DNA of 64,000 bases, taken from Ignavibacteriales bacterium UBA1304. GTDB taxonomy: Bacteria; Bacteroidota; Ignavibacteria; Ignavibacteriales; Ignavibacteriaceae. The position numbers and the translations under genes are program-made. This document shows, piece after piece, positions 54,393-62,102 of the stretch. The stretch lies in contig DBTY01000038.1 in assembly GCA_002307295.1 (NCBI GenBank), forward strand, positions 62,001 to 126,000, read 5' to 3'. The notes under the pieces were generated by a model. The model was not told the origin of the DNA, did no database searches, and worked only from the letters and a program-made list of their open reading frames with translations. Every line of letters begins with the position of its first letter. The first letter of the stretch is position 1.

Positions 54393-55022
54393 ATGGAAAA
54401 AGTAACATTAGCAGCAAATGTAAGAAAAACGATAAATAAGACTTCCAGAAGCGCTACAAGAAAGGCTGGAAAAGTGCCGGGTATTTTTTACTCAAAGATT
54501 TCGGATTCGATTCCTGTAGAAGTTTTGGTAAATGCAATAAATCCTCTTGTTTTTACTGCTCAAACGCATCTGATTTCATTACAATTAGATAACAGCCAAT
54601 CGTACGATTGCATCTTAAAAGATGTGCAATTTGACCCGGTAACGGATAAAGTTGTTCATTTCGATCTAATTGGATTAAGCGCTACCGATAAAATTGAACT
54701 TGAAGTTCCAATTGCTTTGGTTGGAAGCGCAATAGGCGTTAAAGATGGCGGTTTATTACAACAGTCTCTGCATAAAGCTGATATTGAATGTTTGCCAAGC
54801 GATATACCTCAGCATATCGAAATAGATATCTCAAAATTGAAAATGGGAGATTCTATTCATATCGGAGATCTTAAAATCGAAGGTATTACATTCCGTAGTT
54901 CTAAAGACTCGGTTGTCGTTTCGGTTATGGCTCCAAAAGCTGAAAAAGTCGAAGACGCATTAGCAGAAAAAGCTGACGAACCTGAAGTGATAACTAAAGG
55001 TAAAGTAGAAAAAGAAGACTAA
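54393..55022 (+). CDS. rplY: 50S ribosomal protein L25 (Ctc/TL5 long form)
   Basis: The 209-residue protein has the 5S-rRNA-binding L25 domain (about 1-90, with RKAGKVPGIFYSK and SYDCILKDVQFDPVTDKVVHFD) and a C-terminal TL5/CTC beta domain (about 95-185). An acidic/basic tail follows. This is the long form found outside enterics. GGAG precedes the ATG. It lies between prs and pth. Confidence 0.95.
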   Translation: MEKVTLAANVRKTINKTSRSATRKAGKVPGIFYSKISDSIPVEVLVNAINPLVFTAQTHLISLQLDNSQSYDCILKDVQFDPVTDKVVHFDLIGLSATDKIELEVPIALVGSAIGVKDGGLLQQSLHKADIECLPSDIPQHIEIDISKLKMGDSIHIGDLKIEGITFRSSKDSVVVSVMAPKAEKVEDALAEKADEPEVITKGKVEKED

Positions 55023-55027
55023 GCGCT

Positions 55028-55630
55028 TTGCGAGCTGTTTTAGGTATTGGTAATATCGGCAGTCGATATGATAAAACTAGACACAATGTTGGGTTTATGT
55101 TTTTAGATCGTCTGGCTGAAAAATATAACTTGGAATTTATCCCTTCCAAAGGGGATTATTTCTATTGTTTAGGAAAATTAAATGGGTCGGATTTTGCATT
55201 AATCCGACCTACTGCTTATGTAAATAATAGCGGCGGCGCCGCTATTCATTTCCTCAATGAAAATAACATTTCGCCTGAAGACCTGCTTGTTGTACATGAC
55301 GATATTAATCTGAATTTTGGCTCTTTTAAAACTAAGCTAAACGGCGGCGATGGCGGTCATAACGGCATAGCTTCCATTATTTATAGCTTAAACTCAGATC
55401 AATTCCCCAGAGTAAGAATAGGTATTGGAAATAGTTTTGATAAAGGCAAAATGGTCGATTATGTGCTTGAGCGTTTTACCGGTAAAGAAATTGAAACTCT
55501 GGAAGAAGTATTTTTGAAATCTGTTATATTAACGGAAGCGTTTATTACCGGCGGATCAAAAGGAATGTTGGATGTAAACAGCATAATGAAGACTGAAGAG
55601 AGAAAAGCCGAAGAACAAAAAGATAAATAA
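55028..55630 (+). CDS. pth: Peptidyl-tRNA hydrolase
   Basis: The 200-residue protein starts at TTG 55028, directly after rplY, because RAVLGIGNIGSRYDKTRHNVGF must be included. His19 and the Asp in VVHDDINLNFG are the catalytic residues. FKTKLNGGDGGHNGIASI is the conserved GGxxGHNG loop, and RVRIGIG follows. It frees tRNA from peptidyl-tRNA that has dropped off ribosomes. The C-terminus carries a Glu/Lys-rich extension. Confidence 0.95.
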   Translation: MRAVLGIGNIGSRYDKTRHNVGFMFLDRLAEKYNLEFIPSKGDYFYCLGKLNGSDFALIRPTAYVNNSGGAAIHFLNENNISPEDLLVVHDDINLNFGSFKTKLNGGDGGHNGIASIIYSLNSDQFPRVRIGIGNSFDKGKMVDYVLERFTGKEIETLEEVFLKSVILTEAFITGGSKGMLDVNSIMKTEERKAEEQKDK

Positions 55631-55661
55631 ACGGCAAAAGAATTAATTTTGAATAAGAATA

Positions 55662-55692
55662 TTGTTTTAGTCCCAAAATTAAGGTATTTTTA
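55662..55692 (+). promoter_or_regulatory. Candidate promoter of the rpsF operon
   Basis: TTG at 55662-55664, 20 bp spacer, then TATTTTTA at 55685-55692 (seven of eight positions of TAnnTTTG). Transcription from here would give a leader of about 70 nt containing the hairpin at 55723-55746. Confidence 0.4.
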
Positions 55693-55722
55693 AAGTATAA
55701 ATTAACATATATTATTAACCCT

Positions 55723-55746
55723 ACTCCTGCTTATCACGGCAGGGGT
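55723..55746 (+). promoter_or_regulatory. Leader hairpin upstream of rpsF, possible S6:S18 control element
   Basis: Bases 55723-55730 pair with 55739-55746 (8 bp, one G-U) around an 8-nt loop. There is no T-tract, so it is not a terminator. It ends about 13 nt before the GGGAGG ribosome binding site of rpsF. In many bacteria the S6:S18 complex binds a structured rpsF leader. I cannot confirm that the conserved residues of that motif are present. Confidence 0.4.
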
Positions 55747-55771
55747 CTAACGTCCAAAGGGAGGTGAAAAA

Positions 55772-56191
55772 GTGAAAACTAACAGCTATGAAAGTACTGT
55801 TCTTATCAATGCTGCATTAGACGATGAGCAAATCGAAGGTATCATAACACGTATCAGCGAAACAATCACTAACAGCGGCAGCGAACTTCAAAGCGTAGAA
55901 AGATGGGGAAGAAAAAGACTCGCCTATGTTGTCAAAAAAAGCAAAGTCGGTTATTACGTAATTTTCCGTTTTATCGCGCCTTCAAATTTCATAAGTAAAT
56001 TAGATAGAATGTATTCATTAGATGAAACAGTTTTGAGACATCTAACTATCGTATTAGATAAATTTGCTCTTGAACATTTCGAGAATAATAAATCAAGCGT
56101 TTTACTTGAAGCAGAAGCCGCTCAGGTATCGGCTGATAAACCGGAAGAAACTGCAAGCGAAGTTGAAGTTAAAGCAGACGTAGAAAAATAA
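55772..56191 (+). CDS. rpsF: 30S ribosomal protein S6
   Basis: The 139-residue protein starts at GTG 55772 with GGGAGGTG upstream. YESTVLINAALDDEQIEGI, ERWGRKRLAYVVKKSKVGYYVIFRF and LDRMYSLDETVLRHLTIV match S6. S6 binds 16S rRNA together with S18, encoded two genes downstream. After about residue 110 there is an acidic, Ala/Glu/Val-rich tail, as in many long S6 proteins. It heads rpsF-ssb-rpsR-rplI. Confidence 0.97.
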   Translation: MKTNSYESTVLINAALDDEQIEGIITRISETITNSGSELQSVERWGRKRLAYVVKKSKVGYYVIFRFIAPSNFISKLDRMYSLDETVLRHLTIVLDKFALEHFENNKSSVLLEAEAAQVSADKPEETASEVEVKADVEK

Positions 56192-56220
56192 TCAACTATG
56201 ATAAAGTTTGGAGGAAAGAT

Positions 56221-56688
56221 ATGGCTGAATTGAAAATGCCCGAAATAAATTATGTAATAGTTGCAGGCAACCTGACAAAAGATCCGATTTTTAGACAAAC
56301 TACTAATAATACTCCTGTTGTTAATTTCTCTATAGCTTCTAACAGGAAATACAAAGATAGTTCTAACCAGTGGCAGGAAGACGTTTGTTACGTTGGCGTT
56401 GTAGCCTGGAACAAATTAGCCGAAAGCTGTAAAGAAAGACTAAAAAAAGGTTTTGCAGTGTTGGTCGATGGAGAGCTTCAAAGCAGAAGCTGGAAATCTG
56501 AAGACGGGCATAATAGAAGCATTGTTGAAATTAAAGCCAGAAGGATCCAGTTCCTGAACAAAAAAGGAAAAAATACTGGATTATCCGAAGAAGATGAGTT
56601 AGATAGCATAGTTGAAGACTGCGGCGATTATATGGATGATTCGTTTGATAAATTTCTATCTCCCGAAGAATCTAATTTAATTAAGTAA
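56221..56688 (+). CDS. ssb: Single-stranded DNA-binding protein
   Basis: The 155-residue protein has an OB fold: NYVIVAGNLTKDPIFRQTTNNTPVVNFSIASNRKYKD, VCYVGVVAWNKLAESC, LKKGFAVLVDGELQSRSW and VEIKARRIQFL. GGAGG precedes the ATG. The acidic tail ends SFDKFLSPEESNLIK and does not finish with the usual DDDIPF-like tip that recruits repair and replication proteins. Position between rpsF and rpsR is the normal location of ssb, so the unusual tail is notable. Confidence 0.94.
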   Translation: MAELKMPEINYVIVAGNLTKDPIFRQTTNNTPVVNFSIASNRKYKDSSNQWQEDVCYVGVVAWNKLAESCKERLKKGFAVLVDGELQSRSWKSEDGHNRSIVEIKARRIQFLNKKGKNTGLSEEDELDSIVEDCGDYMDDSFDKFLSPEESNLIK

Positions 56689-56708
56689 TTAAAAGAGAGA
56701 TTATAATA

Positions 56709-56939
56709 ATGCGACAAGAAGTAAAAAATAAAAAAGTTTGTAAGTTCACTGAAAATAAGGTCTTGTATATCGATTACAAAGACGTTAAAATGCTTCAGAG
56801 ATACATTACAGAGCAGGGTAAAGTAATACCTAAAAGAATTACCGGCACAAGCGCTAAATATCAGAGAGAGTTAGCTACGGCTATCAAAAGAGCTAGATAT
56901 ATGGCCTTATTGCCGTTTGTTTCAGACACTGTAAGATAA
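56709..56939 (+). CDS. rpsR: 30S ribosomal protein S18
   Basis: The 76-residue basic protein has the S18 core: VCKFTENKVLYIDYKDVKML, then RYITEQGKVIPKRITGTSAK and ATAIKRARYMALLPFV. It binds 16S rRNA with S6. The first Cys residue of some S18 zinc-type variants is partly retained (Cys11), but no complete Cys set is seen. It lies 20 nt after ssb and 15 nt before rplI. Confidence 0.97.
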   Translation: MRQEVKNKKVCKFTENKVLYIDYKDVKMLQRYITEQGKVIPKRITGTSAKYQRELATAIKRARYMALLPFVSDTVR

Positions 56940-56954
56940 AATAACGGAGATTAA

Positions 56955-57398
56955 ATGAAAGTTATATTAAGACAAAACATCGAAAGCCTTGGTAAGGTTG
57001 GAGATGTTGTCGAGGTTAAACCAGGCTATGGTAATAATTATTTAATACCTCGTCAATTTGCTTACATTGCTTTAGCGGGAAGCGTAAAAGCTCTTGAAGA
57101 GGAAAAGAAGAACCTTGGCAAAAAGATTCAGAAAGAACTGCAGGGAGCTGAAAAGCTGGCCGCAGAACTTGAAAAAGTTTCTATTTCTATTCCTGTTCAG
57201 GTTGGAGAAGAGGATAAAATTTTCGGCTCCGTTACTACTCAGATGATAGGCGACGCTCTTATTGAAAAAGGTTTTGACCTTGATAAGAGAAAAGTTGAAA
57301 TTGAAGAACCAATCAAATCTTTAGGTATTTACAGCGTGGGTATTAAAGTACATCCAAGCGTAACTGCTAAAATTAAAGTTTGGGTTGTTAGAGAGTAG
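56955..57398 (+). CDS. rplI: 50S ribosomal protein L9
   Basis: The 147-residue protein has the L9 N-terminal domain (KVILRQNIESLGKVGDVVEV, then GYGNNYLIPRQFA), the long connecting helix (about 45-75), and the C-terminal RNA-binding domain with IFGSVTTQMIGDAL. CGGAG precedes the ATG. It closes the rpsF operon and is followed by a strong terminator. Confidence 0.97.
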   Translation: MKVILRQNIESLGKVGDVVEVKPGYGNNYLIPRQFAYIALAGSVKALEEEKKNLGKKIQKELQGAEKLAAELEKVSISIPVQVGEEDKIFGSVTTQMIGDALIEKGFDLDKRKVEIEEPIKSLGIYSVGIKVHPSVTAKIKVWVVRE

Positions 57399-57423
57399 AA
57401 AAAGAACTCAAAAGTATATGTAT

Positions 57424-57458
57424 AAAAAAAAAGGAAAACCATTGGTTTTCCTTTTTTT
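57424..57458. terminator. Bidirectional terminator between rplI and rpmB
   Basis: Perfect arms 57426-57440 and 57444-57458 with a 3-nt loop include an A-run on the left and a T-run on the right. It can stop both rplI transcripts and convergent rpmB transcripts. Confidence 0.88.
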
Positions 57459-57508
57459 ATGCTTAAATTTTATTAGAGGTCGCTTGTAAGCTTAGATAGA
57501 ACAGCTTT

Positions 57509-57748
57509 CTATCTAACTTTAATTTGCTTTAAATGCACTAATCTTGCAATTTCAGAAGTTCCGTTCTTTGCAATTGTTTTAATTGCATTTGTAGAAAGCT
57601 TCAAAGAAACAAAACTATTTAGTTCCTGAACCCAAATTCTTTTCTTTTGTAAATTCGGCAGAAAGCGTCTTCTCGTTCTGTTATTTGCATGCGATACGTT
57701 ATTCCCCGTAATAGGACCTTTGCCGGTTAATTGACATCTTCTTGACAT
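57509..57748 (-). CDS. rpmB: 50S ribosomal protein L28
   Basis: The 79-residue protein starts SRRCQLTGKGPITGNNVSHA and continues NRTRRRFLPNLQKKRIWV, the L28 signature. It is a basic ribosomal protein near the E site of the large subunit. Only one Cys is present, so it is the zinc-free form. It is a lone gene on the minus strand, convergent with rplI. About 257 bp of AT-rich DNA separate it from the LytS-like gene and should hold both divergent promoters. Confidence 0.96.
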   Translation of the reverse strand: MSRRCQLTGKGPITGNNVSHANNRTRRRFLPNLQKKRIWVQELNSFVSLKLSTNAIKTIAKNGTSEIARLVHLKQIKVR

Positions 57749-58005
57749 TTAATTCTCCCGAGTAACTTTATTAATTTATAGTATAGTAATATAATAAAAA
57801 ATAATAATATTTAAAAGAAAATTTTCGATTTATTCCTGACTTATCGTAAATACGATTTTATCTAAGAATAAAATTACATAAAACTGAATAATATTTTAAC
57901 AGTTCAATCAAAATTTTGTAGAAGACATAACTTAAGCGACAAATCTTGAGCGCTCATTAGCGAAAGTATGTTCATATTTAGCAAAAATACGCATATATTT
58001 AAAAC

Positions 58006-59013
58006 ATGAAAATATTACTTAAAATACTTATTCACGCGATATTTTGGCTCGTTTTTTTATTATTTAACTATGTTTTTAACAGCGCAAATATTTTCCCAGA
58101 TTCGTCTTCAACCCAAAACACAATACCGCTTTACTCAGCTAAAATAGTTTGGGCTGTTTTCACATTTTATCTTTTTTACTGGTTAATTATCCGAATTTTT
58201 GAAAAACGGCGTTTTATTAAATATCTTGCTATCTCTGTATTTTTGAGCGTAATAATTACAATATCTTTTTTAATTGTTCTCAACTTCACATTTATTAGCG
58301 TTAATGCTTCTGATTATAAGTTAGCTGTTCTGGCTATGATAGGTACTTTTATTATCGCACAATGCGGAAGTCTTGTGAAAGGATTTGAGAGCTGGTTTTC
58401 AAATATGCAGCTGCGAGTTGAGCTTGAAAACCTTAATCTTCGAAACGAATTAGAATTGCTCAAAGCGCAAATTAATCCGCATTTTTTGTTCAACACTTTA
58501 AATAACATAGATAGTCTTATATTTAAATCTCCGGATAAAGCATCGAAAGCGCTGATTACTCTTTCGGAAATGCTTCGGTATATGACTTATGATACTAAAC
58601 AGGATTTTGTACGGCTTGAAAAAGAAATAGATTATATCCAAAGCTACATACTTTTACAAAAGATGCGCTTTAAGGACCAGGGTTATGTGTCATTTGAGTA
58701 TAATGATAAGTGCAAGGAGGTTGAGATTGCGCCCGTTTTATTACTGGTCTTTATTGAGAACTCGTTTAAATATTCATTTAAAATTGATAAATTGCCTGTT
58801 ATAGATATAAAACTATTTTGTACTGATAACGAGCTTAGTTTTTATTGCAAAAACTATTTTAACCCGGGAAACGCTTTGCATGAAAGAACTGGCGGCGTAG
58901 GATTGGCGAATGTTAAACGCAGATTAGAGATTTTATATCCTAACAGGCATATTTTGACCATATCCTCTGAAAACAGTACTTTTATTGTAGACTTAAAAAT
59001 TAAATTACTATGA
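58006..59013 (+). CDS. LytS-type sensor histidine kinase
   Basis: The 335-residue protein has four membrane segments (about 10-25, 47-64, 72-97 and 105-122), a short coiled coil (about 135-155), then the His_kinase domain LLKAQINPHFLFNTLNN with the phosphorylated His159. The ATPase domain has the N box in FIENSFKYSF and the glycine loop GGVGLANVKRRLEIL. No extracellular sensor domain is present, so sensing is probably within the membrane. It overlaps the LytTR regulator gene by 4 nt, forming one two-component unit. Confidence 0.93.
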   Translation: MKILLKILIHAIFWLVFLLFNYVFNSANIFPDSSSTQNTIPLYSAKIVWAVFTFYLFYWLIIRIFEKRRFIKYLAISVFLSVIITISFLIVLNFTFISVNASDYKLAVLAMIGTFIIAQCGSLVKGFESWFSNMQLRVELENLNLRNELELLKAQINPHFLFNTLNNIDSLIFKSPDKASKALITLSEMLRYMTYDTKQDFVRLEKEIDYIQSYILLQKMRFKDQGYVSFEYNDKCKEVEIAPVLLLVFIENSFKYSFKIDKLPVIDIKLFCTDNELSFYCKNYFNPGNALHERTGGVGLANVKRRLEILYPNRHILTISSENSTFIVDLKIKLL

Positions 59014-59708
59014 TACTTTCGTGCGTAATTATAGAAGACGAGCCTTTGGCGGCAGATAAGCTTGAAGGTTTTATAAGTCAGACCCCTTTTCTTAAACTAT
59101 CCGCATCCTTTGATAACGCGCTTGACGGGCTTGCCTTTATTAATGGAGCTCAGGTTGATATTTTATTCCTGGATATTCAAATGGAAAAGCTTACCGGTCT
59201 GCAATTGCTTGAATCGCTTACTAAAAAGCCGTATGTTATAATAACAAGCGCTTATTCTGAATACGCAATAAAAGGATTCGATTTACAGGTTTCTGATTAT
59301 TTATTAAAACCTTACTCTTTTGAGCGTTTCCTGACTGCTGTAAATAAAATATATGACGATATTATACTAAAAAAAAGCAATGACAATCCCGGGCATATTT
59401 TTATTAAAACTGAATACAGAATTGAAAATATTGCAATAGACGAAATACTTTACATTGAAGGGATGCAGAGCTATTTACAAGTGGCGTTGCCTGATAAGAA
59501 AATTATTACTAAACAAAGTTTTAAATCTCTTATTACGCAGCTTCCGCAGGGGAAGTTTATTCAGGTACATAAATCGTGGGTTGTCGCCGTCTCAAAAATA
59601 GAATCAATAGAACGAAGCAGAATAAAAATTGCAAATAAACTCATTCCAATTGGAGATACTTTTAAAAACGCTTTTTATTCAGCTATTAATAACTGCTCGA
59701 CAAAATAA
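59010..59708 (+). CDS. LytTR-family response regulator
   Basis: The 232-residue regulator has a receiver domain with acidic residues IIEDEP (9-12), the phosphorylation site Asp55 in ILFLDIQME, and the conserved Lys in YLLKPYSFERF. The LytTR DNA-binding domain begins about residue 130: FIKTEYRIENIAIDEILYIE and IQVHKSWVVAVSKI. It partners the overlapping LytS-type kinase. Genes of this family often control adjacent genes, here possibly the small membrane protein 200 bp downstream. Confidence 0.94.
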   Translation: MILSCVIIEDEPLAADKLEGFISQTPFLKLSASFDNALDGLAFINGAQVDILFLDIQMEKLTGLQLLESLTKKPYVIITSAYSEYAIKGFDLQVSDYLLKPYSFERFLTAVNKIYDDIILKKSNDNPGHIFIKTEYRIENIAIDEILYIEGMQSYLQVALPDKKIITKQSFKSLITQLPQGKFIQVHKSWVVAVSKIESIERSRIKIANKLIPIGDTFKNAFYSAINNCSTK

Positions 59709-59835
59709 AAACATTCTTCTCTTTGTTTTTAGAATAAAAATCCCCCTCATTTATATTATTTATTAAGCATTTTTCATACTCATAAATAGCCGTTGGTATC
59801 CAAAATTTGCCTGTTTGTCGACTTTATTTGTGCTG

Positions 59836-59864
59836 CTAAAACAGATATATGATATTTGTTTTAG
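59836..59864. promoter_or_regulatory. 13-bp inverted repeat upstream of small membrane-protein gene
   Basis: Bases 59836-59848 and 59852-59864 are inverted complements with one mismatch and a 3-nt spacer. It lies between the LytTR gene and the membrane-protein gene, with a TTGACA-like word at 59868. No T-tract follows, so an operator is more likely than a terminator. The binding protein is unknown. Confidence 0.45.
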
Positions 59865-59904
59865 AAATTGACAAAAACAATACCCCCAACAAATAAGGAA
59901 TAAT

Positions 59905-60303
59905 ATGAAAATTACAAATGGTAAAATCATTAGTTCTATAGCCGTTATTCATACGGCGTTTACTCTATCGCCAATTGCGTATATTAAACAATTTGAAAAT
60001 TTTTCCAGCCTTTACTTTTTCAGAATAAACGTGTGGATTTCGGGAACAGCTTTCCAAAGCCGCCAAATGAATTACGAAAATTTCGCCGCTTTTTGGTGTT
60101 TCTACTTTGGTCTTTTAATGTTCCCATTAGGGATCCTTTTAGATTCTATTGAAAAAACGCAGGCAGGGATACCAAAACAATTCATATGGTCATATTTTAT
60201 TTTTATAATTATTGGCATTTACATGATACCTGTTTCCGGAATGACCGTATTCATGCTGCCTCATGCTATTTATATGATAATAAAAAGCAGAAAGAATGCC
60301 TGA
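59905..60303 (+). CDS. Small four-helix membrane protein (DUF6463-like), copy 1
   Basis: The 132-residue protein has four membrane segments. NFAAFWCFYFGLLMFPLGILLDSIEK and SGMTVFMLPHAIYMII resemble the small DUF6463-type family. There is no known function. The ATG has AAGGAAT upstream. A paralogue lies convergently at 60410-60859, and the two share the FAAFW, PLG, SIEK and MLPHAIYM motifs. Position after the two-component pair suggests regulation by it; that is inference. Confidence 0.75.
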   Translation: MKITNGKIISSIAVIHTAFTLSPIAYIKQFENFSSLYFFRINVWISGTAFQSRQMNYENFAAFWCFYFGLLMFPLGILLDSIEKTQAGIPKQFIWSYFIFIIIGIYMIPVSGMTVFMLPHAIYMIIKSRKNA

Positions 60304-60343
60304 AGTATTACGCATTCCAGTAAGGGAAAGAATTTTACAGTAT

Positions 60344-60379
60344 AAAAAACCTTGTAAGCATTATCTTACAAGGTTTTTT
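60344..60379. terminator. Bidirectional terminator between the two paralogous membrane-protein genes
   Basis: Perfect 15-bp arms (60344-60358 and 60365-60379) with a 6-nt loop include A6 on the left and T6 on the right, so both convergent genes are served. Confidence 0.88.
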
Positions 60380-60409
60380 AATTAGCAGGGATGCTATTAA
60401 CGTGATCTT

Positions 60410-60859
60410 TTAATCGCGATTGTAAATAGCTTCCTTTTGAGCGAACTTTTTCGCTTTTAAATAGTTGCTTACTAACATATAAATAGCGTGCGGCAGCATA
60501 ATAAATGTCATGCCTGAATTTGGAACCATGTAACAGCCTATAAGCACAACTATCAAATACGATATTGTGAAATATTGAGGCAGGCTCCTGTTGTCTTTTT
60601 CAATTGAATGAACCAGCAAACCTAATGGAATAATTAATATGCCAAAATAGAAAAACCAAAATGCTGCAAAATTTTCGAAATTGGTTTTTCCGGCTACTGC
60701 GGGTAGTTCATTTAGTCCTCCGCTTATTTTGAAGAAAAATGTGTTCCAAAAATTTGCAAATTGTCTTCCGCACCCATCAGAAGAAACAACCAGTTTTGTA
60801 TGCAATATTCCAATTGCAATAAGAGCTATTCCGTTTGTAATTTGTTTTAATATTTTCAT
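60410..60859 (-). CDS. Small four-helix membrane protein (DUF6463-like), copy 2
   Basis: The 149-residue protein has four membrane segments and the same core as its convergent neighbour: NFAAFWFFYFGILIIPLGLLVHSIEKD, then YMVPNSGMTFIMLPHAIYML. It has a longer loop between helices 1 and 2 and a charged C-terminal tail (KAKKFAQKEAIYNRD). The arrangement as an inverted pair points to local duplication with inversion, followed by divergence. Function is unknown. Confidence 0.75.
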   Translation of the reverse strand: MKILKQITNGIALIAIGILHTKLVVSSDGCGRQFANFWNTFFFKISGGLNELPAVAGKTNFENFAAFWFFYFGILIIPLGLLVHSIEKDNRSLPQYFTISYLIVVLIGCYMVPNSGMTFIMLPHAIYMLVSNYLKAKKFAQKEAIYNRD

Positions 60860-61442
60860 TGTATTTCAAATAAGATAATTAATAAATATTTAGATTCAGA
60901 TATAATATTGCATTACATCTTCTACAAATATTCGCATTCGGCGGTACGATTACAAATAAAGTAAACCAATAGCCTTTTCCCGTCAATGAATTGGCGCGAA
61001 GTAGTTATGAAATTTTGCAGTTATGAAAGGAGTCTGGCAAGTCTGGCTTAGAAAAAGTAAAAAAAAGCGGCCGCGCCAGACATAAGGCAAATAAAACGGG
61101 GAAAACATGACTTTTCGGATTCGTGAAAAAAGCTATAACAAAAAATGTCAATAAAATGCGGAAATACAGTTATAAAACTACATATTTAAAAAATATTTTT
61201 TCTTGCGATAATAATTATGTGCGTGTCAAAATTAAAAAAAAAATTATGCAATATGTGTTAAATTATTGTACAGCTATAAACCGGGCGCTTGTATAGTATA
61301 GTCTCCAAATTAACTTGACAAAAAGAAAATCAATGTTAACTTAATGAGTAGATGTTTTTAATATTATATATTTAGACAGGCATAAGGGCGCAATGCATCT
61401 CACAAAGCATAATTATTCAAATCAAATCTAAGGAGATAATAT
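60860..61442. other. Gene-free intergenic region with a GC-rich patch
   Basis: Most of this stretch is AT-rich and non-coding. Around 61031-61081 lies a GC-rich patch with GTCTGGC twice (61032 and 61041) and its inverted complement GCCAGAC at 61075-61081. A TTGACA word at 61315-61320 may belong to a promoter for the downstream gene. A 20-codon frame at 61023-61085 has no support. No tRNA or repeat array is seen. Confidence 0.55.
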
Positions 61443-62054
61443 ATGGAATTCTATGAACTTCATCCGGAAACTCCGCAATTAAGATATATCAACAAAGCTG
61501 TGGAAGTCTTAAAAGACGGAGGCGTTATTATTTATCCAACTGATACTGTTTACGGAATTGGATGCGATATTTTTAATAAGGAGGCGTTGGACAGGATATT
61601 CAGAATTAAGAATGATTCTATTTCTAAGTTTTTAAGTTTTGTTTGTTCTGATTTGAAAGATATTGCAAAATATGCAAAAGTTTCAGACTATGCGTATCGC
61701 ACAATGAAAAGCCTGCTGCCGGGGCCTTATACTTTTATTCTTCCCGCGGCTAAAATAATTCCAAAAAAATTATGGAGCAAACGCCACACTGTTGGTATAC
61801 GCGTTCCTGATAATGAAATTGCAGTAACCTTAGTAAGAGAGCTGGGCAATCCAATTATCAGCACAAGCGTTACAAACAGGAAGGGGGAAGTTCTGTACGA
61901 TCTTGCGGATATTCAATCTGTATTTAATTCGCAGGTAGATTTGATGCTTTCAAGCGGAGAAATTGCCGGCAAGCTTTCGAGCGTAGTGGATTTAAGCGAA
62001 GAAGTTCCAGAAGTCATCCGGGAGGGAGCCGGAGACGTAAGTATTTTTCAATAA
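61443..62054 (+). CDS. YciO-type Sua5/YciO/YrdC family protein
   Basis: The 203-residue protein has the family fold: GGVIIYPTDTVYGIGCDI, ALDRIFRIKN, LPGPYTFILPA and NPIISTSVTN. The end REGAGDVSIFQ and the SFVCSDLKDIAKYAKVSDYA segment resemble YciO more than TsaC/Sua5. Threonylcarbamoyl-AMP synthesis for tRNA t6A is possible by family, but YciO activity is weaker and less clear. A good AAGGAG precedes the ATG. It is a single gene, closed by a terminator. Confidence 0.88.
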   Translation: MEFYELHPETPQLRYINKAVEVLKDGGVIIYPTDTVYGIGCDIFNKEALDRIFRIKNDSISKFLSFVCSDLKDIAKYAKVSDYAYRTMKSLLPGPYTFILPAAKIIPKKLWSKRHTVGIRVPDNEIAVTLVRELGNPIISTSVTNRKGEVLYDLADIQSVFNSQVDLMLSSGEIAGKLSSVVDLSEEVPEVIREGAGDVSIFQ

Positions 62055-62055
62055 A

Positions 62056-62086
62056 AAAAAGCGGGCGTCTTTGACGCCCGCTTTTT
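62056..62086. terminator. Bidirectional terminator after the yciO-like gene
   Basis: Perfect 14-bp arms (62056-62069 and 62073-62086) with a 3-nt loop have A5 on the left and T5 on the right. It separates the yciO-like gene from the convergent SDR gene. Confidence 0.9.
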
Positions 62087-62102
62087 CATTTCAACTAATA
62101 AA

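Noticed and set aside
57830..57980. Short palindromes (such as an ATTTTAT/ATAAAAT pair near 57856-57875 and GAGCGCTC near 57950) between rpmB and the kinase gene.
   Set aside because: They are short and AT-rich or isolated, and are expected by chance in this composition. No operator claim is supported.
61023..61085. A 20-codon basic frame (starting KGVWQVWLRK) in the gap before the yciO-like gene.
   Set aside because: It is too short, and no conserved motif is seen, although an AAGG-type sequence is nearby. It was not called as a gene.
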